A stretch of 10,618 nt of DNA, taken from the NCBI GenBank assembly GCA_937868035.1, contig CALMLK010000442.1, forward strand, positions 1-10,618, written 5' to 3'. Shown in pieces: positions 5,770 to 10,618 of this stretch. Made by a program: the position numbers and the translations under genes. Numbering within the stretch: position 1 is the first letter of the stretch; every line of letters starts with the position of its first letter. The notes under the pieces are model-generated. The model was given only the letters and a program-made list of their open reading frames with translations, did not search any database and was not told the origin of the DNA. The DNA comes from an uncultured Alphaproteobacteria bacterium. GTDB lineage: Bacteria > Pseudomonadota > Alphaproteobacteria > Rhizobiales > Aestuariivirgaceae.

Positions 5770-6606
5770 TCAGACGAGATCGGTTGAGCGGAAGCGCCAG
5801 AAGCCAGCAGCCGCCGCGACGACTCCCAGCACTGACGGATAGACAAGGGCCCAGACGACGTATCCCGGCACGCCAAAGCGGTCGAGGATGATGTAGGAGG
5901 CAGGCCCCAGCAGGATGAGCTGCGGGTCGAACAGGATCATGCTGGCGGTGCGGAAAGTCTGCAGCGGATTGGCCAGTGCGATGCCGACAATGAAGGCGGG
6001 GTCGAACTGCGAGCGGATGAGGATCGAGAGCAGCAACAGGTCCAGCAGCGCCACCAGCAGGAGCCAGATCACCAGCGACGAGCCGAGCGAGACTTCCGTC
6101 GAACGCGCCAGGCTGGAGAGAAAAAATCCGAGACCGAGGAAACAGGCGGCCAGCGCGCAGACGAGGCCTGCATAGAGCGAAACCTGCATCCACGGCACAT
6201 CATGGCCGCGCAGTTCACCATAGACGACGGCGAAAGCGAGAGCCGCCAGCACGGGCACGACAATGAGGATCAGCCGGCCCAGGAACTTGCCCCAGTACCA
6301 GTGGCCAAGCCGCATGGGGAAGGCGAGCATGTATTCGAGGTTGCCCACTTCCCGGTCCCCCACCAGCGAACGCGCGGTCGTCACCAAAATGAAGAGCGGC
6401 AACACCGCCATGGTGATCTGGATGTAAGTGACGAGCAGCCGCGAAAGCCCCGTGAAGCCGAGCACGCGCGATTCCGAAATTCCGGTGAAGGCCAGCAGCA
6501 GCATGAGGCCGAAGAAGACTGCGGCATAGAGGAAGAACCAGCGGGCGCGCAGGGATTCCTGCACCTCCAGCCGCGCGGCCACGCGTAGTCCCGAGGGATG
6601 GCTCAT
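5770..6606 (-). CDS. nosY: Nos ABC transporter permease NosY
   Basis: NosY is the membrane subunit of the NosDFY ABC complex needed to build the CuZ centre of N2O reductase in the periplasm. The 278-residue protein fits the family. About six membrane helices are visible (roughly 23-42, 57-78, 110-130, 142-165, 172-198 and 250-270). A cytoplasmic segment between the second and third, with S-L-V-G-D-R-E-V-G-N-L-E-Y, is characteristic of NosY and related ABC-2 permeases, where it contacts the ATPase. The start ATG overlaps the nosL stop by 4 nt (ATGA, 6603-6606), and this is the last gene of the operon. Finding nosY after nosL departs from the usual nosD-F-Y-L order, yet the pairing with nosF and nosD makes the assignment firm. 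The gene is convergent with the TlpA-like gene, and no terminator is visible in the 2-bp gap. Confidence 0.94.
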   Translation of the reverse strand: MSHPSGLRVAARLEVQESLRARWFFLYAAVFFGLMLLLAFTGISESRVLGFTGLSRLLVTYIQITMAVLPLFILVTTARSLVGDREVGNLEYMLAFPMRLGHWYWGKFLGRLILIVVPVLAALAFAVVYGELRGHDVPWMQVSLYAGLVCALAACFLGLGFFLSSLARSTEVSLGSSLVIWLLLVALLDLLLLSILIRSQFDPAFIVGIALANPLQTFRTASMILFDPQLILLGPASYIILDRFGVPGYVVWALVYPSVLGVVAAAAGFWRFRSTDLV

Positions 6607-7079
6607 GTCTTGCTCACGTCCGGTTCAAGGCAACGGCTGGAAAGGCCCTTGGAGAGCACGGCCTTGCGCGCCTCCTCAAATGTCACGGCACCACTGCGGG
6701 CGTCGGTCACCGCGGCGTAGCCATAATCCATGGGCGTGATGGCGCCCGAGGTGAAACTCGCCTTGCGGGCATCAAGCCAGGTGGTGCCGTCATCGGAATT
6801 CATCACCCAGAATTCGGCAATGTCGGCGTCCTCCCACTTGGCGGACTTGAGCCATTGCGCGGCGCAGCCGAAATCATCGAATTTCACCAGCGCCTTGTCC
6901 TTGGCGCTGCGGATTTCCGTGGCGAAATGCGGGTCGGAAATGATCATGCCGCACATGGTGCAGCTTTCGCGGCTGTAGTGGATATCTTCGGCGCCTTCGG
7001 CCTGCTTCATGCAGCCGGAGAGGGTGAGCGCGGTGAAGGGCACGAAGCCAATGAACACGCGTCTTGTGCAGGGCTGCAT
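6603..7079 (-). CDS. nosL: NosL copper-chaperone lipoprotein
   Basis: NosL is a periplasmic lipoprotein that binds Cu(I) and hands copper to NosD of the NosDFY complex for CuZ assembly. The 158-residue product begins with twin Arg (T-R-R-V-F-I, residues 5-10), then a hydrophobic stretch and the lipobox L-S-G-C, so Cys23 would be lipidated and anchored in the outer or inner membrane. The R-R-x-F pattern suggests Tat export, although Sec is possible. The copper motif C-T-M-C-G-M is at residues 40-45 (Cys40, Met42, Cys43, Met45), the conserved NosL site. The C-terminal part has the typical F-D-D-F-G-C and S-G-A-I-T-P-M-D-Y-G-Y-A-A segments. It starts 3 nt after the nosF stop and overlaps nosY at its end. 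Confidence 0.95.
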   Translation of the reverse strand: MQPCTRRVFIGFVPFTALTLSGCMKQAEGAEDIHYSRESCTMCGMIISDPHFATEIRSAKDKALVKFDDFGCAAQWLKSAKWEDADIAEFWVMNSDDGTTWLDARKASFTSGAITPMDYGYAAVTDARSGAVTFEEARKAVLSKGLSSRCLEPDVSKT

Positions 7080-7082
7080 GGG

Positions 7083-7949
7083 TCAGTGTCCTTTCCGCCG
7101 GTGGCTTTCCACGTCCATGGAAAATTTTTCGACAAGGCCGGCATAGCGCGAGAGCATGGAGAGGAAGCGGAAGCTCTCGGCTGCGGGAACCTGGCCGGTG
7201 AAGGTGAGGTCGCCCCTCGCCGTCAGTCCCCAGGAGAGAAAGGCGCGGGCCATGGGTTCGTGCATCTCGCGCAGCACCACCATGCAGGCATGCTGTTCAC
7301 CAGCCGACAGGCGGTCAGCCACCGCATCGTCCAACACCACCTTGCCGCGGTCGAGTTCGACGACGCGATTGACGAGCGGCGCCACCTCTTCGAGGCGGTG
7401 GCTGGCGATGAGCATGGCGCAGTCCTGGCGGGCCGCCAGCAGTTCGATGAAGGCACCGCGCGCGGCGGGATCGAGGTTGGCCGAAGGTTCGTCAAAGATC
7501 AGCAGCTTTGCCTCGCGGGCCAGCGCCACTGTGACCAGGATCTTCTGTTTCTGCCCGCCGGAGAGCCGGTAGAAGGGCTGGCGCGCCACGGCATCGAGGT
7601 CGATGCCGAGCTTCGCCGCCATGCCTTCCATCACGGCACGTTCGGCACCGGTCGTTTCGTGGGCGAAGCGCAGCAGTTCGCCCACGGGCATGCGGAGCGG
7701 CGGCGGCAGTTGCGGCACGAAGGCCACCTGGGCCAGCAATGCCGGCTCGCGGCGGCGGGCCGAAGCGCCATCGATGATGATCTCGCCGTCATAGCCGTAG
7801 TGGCCCAGAAGGCAGCGGAACAACGTGGTCTTGCCCGCGCCGTTCGAACCTACCAGCGCGATGCGGTCCTGCGCAGCGATGCGCAGCGACAGCGCATCGA
7901 GCACGGCGCGGCCGTCAAAACGCTTGGTGAGGTTCCTGATCTCGATCAT
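7083..7949 (-). CDS. nosF: Nos ABC transporter ATPase NosF
   Basis: NosF is the cytoplasmic ATPase of NosDFY and powers CuZ-site assembly in N2O reductase. All ABC motifs are present in 288 residues: Walker A G-S-N-G-A-G-K-T-T (34-42), a Q-loop Gln near 80, the signature L-S-G-G-Q (129-133), Walker B L-L-I-F-D-E (149-154) followed by P-S-A-N-L-D-P, and the switch His184. The C-terminal extension past residue 210 has no membrane segment and is expected in this subfamily. The gene begins 4 nt after the nosH stop and ends 3 nt before nosL. The ATPase fold alone would not distinguish NosF from other ABC proteins; the assignment rests on the flanking nosL, nosY, nosH and nosD genes. Confidence 0.94.
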   Translation of the reverse strand: MIEIRNLTKRFDGRAVLDALSLRIAAQDRIALVGSNGAGKTTLFRCLLGHYGYDGEIIIDGASARRREPALLAQVAFVPQLPPPLRMPVGELLRFAHETTGAERAVMEGMAAKLGIDLDAVARQPFYRLSGGQKQKILVTVALAREAKLLIFDEPSANLDPAARGAFIELLAARQDCAMLIASHRLEEVAPLVNRVVELDRGKVVLDDAVADRLSAGEQHACMVVLREMHEPMARAFLSWGLTARGDLTFTGQVPAAESFRFLSMLSRYAGLVEKFSMDVESHRRKGH

Positions 7950-7953
7950 CGGC

Positions 7954-8931
7954 TCAGATCACCTTGTCCAGTCCGCGGACCTTGAATTTCAGCGCCCCCT
8001 GCGGGCAGGCATCCACGCACATGCCGCAACGGGTGCAGTCGGCGCCGATATACTCGAACGTGTCGCTGGCGTAACCCATCTTGGTCACCTCCAGCACATG
8101 GGGCACGAGGCAGACCTTGCGGCATTCGCCTTCATGCAGGCAGAGCTCCAGATTGTATTCCACCTGCACCGGCGATACCGCGCCGGTGATGCCGTAGCTC
8201 AGGCCGATCGGGCACACGTAGCGGCACCAGAAGCGGCGCGAATAGAACACCTCGATCCCGAGCAGGAACAAGACCCAGAAGATGGCGACGGTCGGCCCAT
8301 AGATGAGGGCGCGCGAGACGATGCCCACGGGGTTGATGTATTCATAGATCGTGTAGCTGGTGAAGAAGGCGAGCGCGAGGAAGACCGCCCACAGCACGGT
8401 GCGCAGGCCGCGATGGAAGACGTGGTCCTTGGCAAGCCCGAGGCGGGCCAGCTTGAGGTGGATCATCTCGGCCCATTCGGCCAACAGGTGATAGGGGCAG
8501 ATCCATGAACAGAAGGCGCGGCCTCCCACCAGCCACCACGCGATGACGACGGTTGCCGTGCCGATCACGAGGTTCAGCATCACCTCCTTGAAGGCGAGCA
8601 TAACCTGCGCGGCGCTGAAGACGTCCGCCATGTGGAAGCCGAAGAAGCGCGAGGCCGTGAGAGCACCTTCCACCAGTTGCACGTCGAACCAGTAGGATAT
8701 GATGAACAGCGCGTTGAGGATGACGATGGACGCCCAGCGCCTGTTCCGCCACTTGTTGGAGACGACGGGAAACTCATGCTCCTCGGCGATGCGCTGCTTG
8801 CGCAGCTTCACCTGGTCGGGGAGCTTCTTGAATTTCATCATGGCGCGGGCGGCGTCGGTCACTTCACCCTCTTCGGGCTTGCGCGGCGCTGCGCCGAACA
8901 TCATGGCGAAGGCGTGCAGGAACCACTTCAT
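7954..8931 (-). CDS. nosH: NosH: NapH-like membrane iron-sulfur protein
   Basis: This NapH homologue has about four membrane helices (roughly 67-83, 115-135, 176-195 and 212-229) and cytoplasmic iron-sulfur domains. In nos clusters lacking NosR, NosGH are proposed to pass quinol electrons toward NosZ. The 325 residues carry two C-x3-C-P motifs near the membrane (Cys141/Cys145 and Cys236/Cys240), as in NapH and NosR. A C-terminal ferredoxin region follows. Its second set is complete (Cys299, 302, 305, 309, then P). The first set is incomplete: Cys264, Cys270 and Cys274 are present, but the position for the fourth Cys is Glu267. It overlaps the nosG stop by 4 nt. A NapH of a nitrate reductase operon is excluded by the nos neighbours and the absence of nap genes. 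Confidence 0.88.
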   Translation of the reverse strand: MKWFLHAFAMMFGAAPRKPEEGEVTDAARAMMKFKKLPDQVKLRKQRIAEEHEFPVVSNKWRNRRWASIVILNALFIISYWFDVQLVEGALTASRFFGFHMADVFSAAQVMLAFKEVMLNLVIGTATVVIAWWLVGGRAFCSWICPYHLLAEWAEMIHLKLARLGLAKDHVFHRGLRTVLWAVFLALAFFTSYTIYEYINPVGIVSRALIYGPTVAIFWVLFLLGIEVFYSRRFWCRYVCPIGLSYGITGAVSPVQVEYNLELCLHEGECRKVCLVPHVLEVTKMGYASDTFEYIGADCTRCGMCVDACPQGALKFKVRGLDKVI

Positions 8932-9728
8932 GCCACGCGCTCCCTTGTCACCTTGGCATCCACGACAATGGCGGCTGGTTCGGCAGGACAGATCATTTCG
9001 CAGGTGCCGCAGCCCACGCAGGCGTCATGGATCACGGGGCGGCGGCGGGTGTCGCCGGCGTCGGTGCTCACACTCTCCAGCGAGATCGCACCCGTGATGG
9101 GGCATTCGCGCACACAGAGATCACAGATCTCGAGATCATAAGGATGATCGGCCACGCGCATCGGCGTCCAGCGGTCGATGTCCTCGTAGCGCAGCATGCC
9201 CTGGAAGAGATCGCCGCGCGCCAGACCCTTGAAGCCCTGCCCCTTCATGGCGAGGCAGGCATCGGGCCGTGCCAGGCGGGCGACACCCATGCGGACTTCT
9301 TCCTTGCGGGCAATCTCGTGGGTCAAGGCGCCGGTGGGGCAGGCGAGCACGCACTGCACCGCGTCGCAGGAGAAATCACAGGCCTGCTTGCGGGCATCGA
9401 TATAAGGCGTTCCCAACGCGTAACCTTCATCGCCATCGGCGAGCTTGATGGCTTCCACCGGGCAGACCTGCACGCATTGCCCGCACTTGATACAGGCCGC
9501 GAGAAAATCATCTTCCTCCAATGCGCCGGGCGGACGCAGGCGGTCGAACAATTGCTTGAGGACGGGGAAGTAGCCGACCAGCGACAGGCCCACGAGCGTC
9601 ACGCCTGCCCCAACCGAACGGAGGAACATGCGGCGCTTTTCCAACTCGCGGCGGGTGAGGCGCTTCTTCGGCGCCTCGGGAATCATTTCGTCAATCTCGG
9701 GATCGGGTGTGGGCGTTGCGTCGGTCAT
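8928..9728 (-). CDS. nosG: NosG: NapG-like four-cluster ferredoxin
   Basis: This iron-sulfur protein of 266 residues with four Cys sets works with NosH in quinol-to-periplasm electron flow in NosR-less nos systems (proposed from homology to NapGH). The N-terminus carries a twin-Arg motif K-R-R-M-F-L-R (31-37) before one hydrophobic stretch (39-53), as in Tat-exported NapG. Cys sets: 79/82/85/89 followed by Pro; 117/121/126/130 followed by Pro; 158 with 202/205/209 followed by Pro; and 237/240/243/247 followed by Pro. In NapG the third set is compact (about C-x8-C-x2-C-x3-C-P); here 43 residues separate the first Cys from the rest, so either an insertion interrupts the motif or another ligand is used. 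The start ATG overlaps the nosD stop (ATGA, 9725-9728), and its own stop overlaps nosH. Confidence 0.88.
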   Translation of the reverse strand: MTDATPTPDPEIDEMIPEAPKKRLTRRELEKRRMFLRSVGAGVTLVGLSLVGYFPVLKQLFDRLRPPGALEEDDFLAACIKCGQCVQVCPVEAIKLADGDEGYALGTPYIDARKQACDFSCDAVQCVLACPTGALTHEIARKEEVRMGVARLARPDACLAMKGQGFKGLARGDLFQGMLRYEDIDRWTPMRVADHPYDLEICDLCVRECPITGAISLESVSTDAGDTRRRPVIHDACVGCGTCEMICPAEPAAIVVDAKVTRERVA

Positions 9729-10618
9729 TGCAGCAACAACTCAAGAGCGTCTGTCGGTTTCTTCTTCTCGGCTTCGGCCATGACAGGTGGCTGCACGAGC
9801 GGGTTCTGTTCGCGCATCAGCAGGCGCGGCTCGCTGAAGGGTGCGAGGCGCTCGATGAAGTCCAACGCTTCAAGGGCAAAGCCGCCGCGGAAGAAATTCG
9901 CCTCGCGGTTCTCCATCCAGAGGCGGTCGGCGTAGCTGTAGATTTCAAAGGGACTGTCGCCCTTGCCGTCATGGTCTTCGTCGAAGCCGGTGAAATCGTC
10001 CCAATAGTTCTGCTCCCACGTCTCGCGCATGGCCGTGCCGTTGCCGCGCACCGCGATCTGTGTGAAGTTGGTATTGAAGCTGTTGTTCCGGAACACGTTG
10101 GATTCCCAATCTGCTGAGAATTCAACACCAGTTCCGTTGTAGGCGACTTGATTTCGCTCAAATTGGTTGGTGGCGTCCGGATCATAGGGCGACAGGTCGA
10201 GGAAGATCCCCACGGCGTTGCCCATGATCTCGTTGTTGTTCGCAACGACGCCGCTGCTCTCCTTCATGCCAATGCCCATGCCGGAGGCTCCCCAGGAGCG
10301 CAGCAGCTTGTTGCCGGTGATGGTCAGGTCGTTGGAATACATGAGGAACAACCCGACGACGCAGTCGGCGATGTCGTTCTTCTCCACGTTGTTGTGGTGG
10401 GCATACATGAAGTGCACGCCATAGCGCGTGCCGTGGATGCGGTTGCCGCTGATCGTGTTGTCGTGGGAATACCAGACGGCAAAATCGCGGGTGCCGTGAA
10501 TGAAGTTGTCCTCCACGCGGTTGAAATGGCTGTACCAGAGCCGGATCGAGTCGCCCTTCAGTTCCAGCGGCATGTCTTTCGAGGAGATGTCGTTGCGGCC
10601 GAGCATGTTGCTCTCCCC
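9725..10618 (-). CDS. nosD: NosD, copper-site maturation protein (5' end outside window)
   Basis: NosD is the periplasmic beta-helix subunit that bridges the NosFY transporter and N2O reductase, taking copper from NosL for the CuZ centre. The visible 297 residues are the C-terminal two-thirds of a family usually near 430-450 residues. The frame is open through the right edge (residues G-E-S-N precede the internal Met at 10606), so the signal peptide and true start lie outside. Degenerate repeats of about 22-24 residues, with recurrent N-x-I/V, G-N and H/Y-S patterns, mark the right-handed beta-helix (carbohydrate-binding/sugar-hydrolase type repeats). A typical NosD tail follows (Y-W-D-D-F-T-G-F-D, then D-G-x-G-D-x-P). 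Upstream genes, probably nosZ and perhaps nosB, should lie to the right. The stop overlaps the nosG start by 4 nt. Confidence 0.95.
   Translation of the reverse strand, partial: GESNMLGRNDISSKDMPLELKGDSIRLWYSHFNRVEDNFIHGTRDFAVWYSHDNTISGNRIHGTRYGVHFMYAHHNNVEKNDIADCVVGLFLMYSNDLTITGNKLLRSWGASGMGIGMKESSGVVANNNEIMGNAVGIFLDLSPYDPDATNQFERNQVAYNGTGVEFSADWESNVFRNNSFNTNFTQIAVRGNGTAMRETWEQNYWDDFTGFDEDHDGKGDSPFEIYSYADRLWMENREANFFRGGFALEALDFIERLAPFSEPRLLMREQNPLVQPPVMAEAEKKKPTDALELLLQ

Noticed and set aside
6855..7985. A 376-codon plus-strand frame across nosL and nosF
   Set aside because: It is the reverse shadow of nosF and nosL, rich in His, Gly and Arg without a domain. The minus-strand genes have complete motifs.
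7954..9728. NapGH of a periplasmic nitrate reductase operon
   Set aside because: The genes overlap nosD upstream and are followed 4 nt later by nosF, nosL and nosY. No napA, napB, napD or napF is seen in the window.
9027..9935. A 302-codon plus-strand frame across nosG and nosD
   Set aside because: It is a shadow frame with no recognisable domain, opposite intact nosG Cys motifs and the nosD beta-helix repeats.
1..10618. Insertion sequences, tRNA or rRNA genes, CRISPR arrays, long repeats or phage genes
   Set aside because: I found no terminal inverted repeats with a transposase, no regularly spaced repeats and no RNA gene signature. The window is almost fully occupied by ordinary coding sequence.

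Overview
The window is GC-rich, densely coding DNA with no mobile element, rRNA, tRNA or CRISPR. It looks like the chromosome of an alphaproteobacterium, possibly of the Hyphomicrobiales or Rhodospirillales. The reasons are a FnrN-type regulator with a C-x2-C-x7-C sensor beside hemN, many 4-nt ATGA/GTGA operon overlaps, and an alphaproteobacterial style in the HemN, CueR and Sco proteins. The species cannot be fixed from sequence alone. The theme throughout is life with little oxygen, plus copper handling for nitrous oxide respiration.

Layout, left to right. Positions 2-1764 (+): the end of a hemerythrin-like protein, overlapping hemN (anaerobic heme synthesis). Positions 1768-2517 (-): an Fnr/FnrN oxygen sensor, convergent with hemN. 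Positions 2518-2747: a divergent control region with a sigma70-like promoter for fnr, a hairpin at the predicted start of its transcript, and a CueR-type operator with a 19-bp promoter spacer facing right. Positions 2748-3680 (+): a DUF4396 membrane protein followed by a CueR-type Cu(I) sensor. Positions 3682-4533 (-): a bile acid:sodium symporter family transporter. Positions 4534-4628: a divergent promoter region with an Fnr/Nnr-like dyad. Positions 4629-5767 (+): a Sco copper chaperone overlapping a TlpA-like thiol-disulfide protein. Positions 5770-10618 (-): the distal part of a nos operon, in transcription order nosD (5' end outside the window), nosG, nosH, nosF, nosL, nosY.

How the genes fit together. 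NosDFY and NosL are assembly and copper-supply factors for the CuZ centre of N2O reductase. NosG and NosH are NapGH-like iron-sulfur proteins expected to carry electrons from quinol in systems that use them instead of NosR, typical of clade II ('atypical') nos clusters. NosZ itself would lie beyond the right edge. Sco and the TlpA-like protein could supply copper and reducing power to CuA sites of NosZ or of cytochrome oxidase. FnrN and a probable Fnr/Nnr box add oxygen or NO control, and CueR adds copper control. The least understood part is the CueR-DUF4396 unit. Its operator is clear in the sequence, so the DUF4396 protein is probably a copper-responsive membrane protein of unknown mechanism.

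All three convergent gene pairs are separated by only 1-3 bp, so no classical intergenic terminator fits between them.
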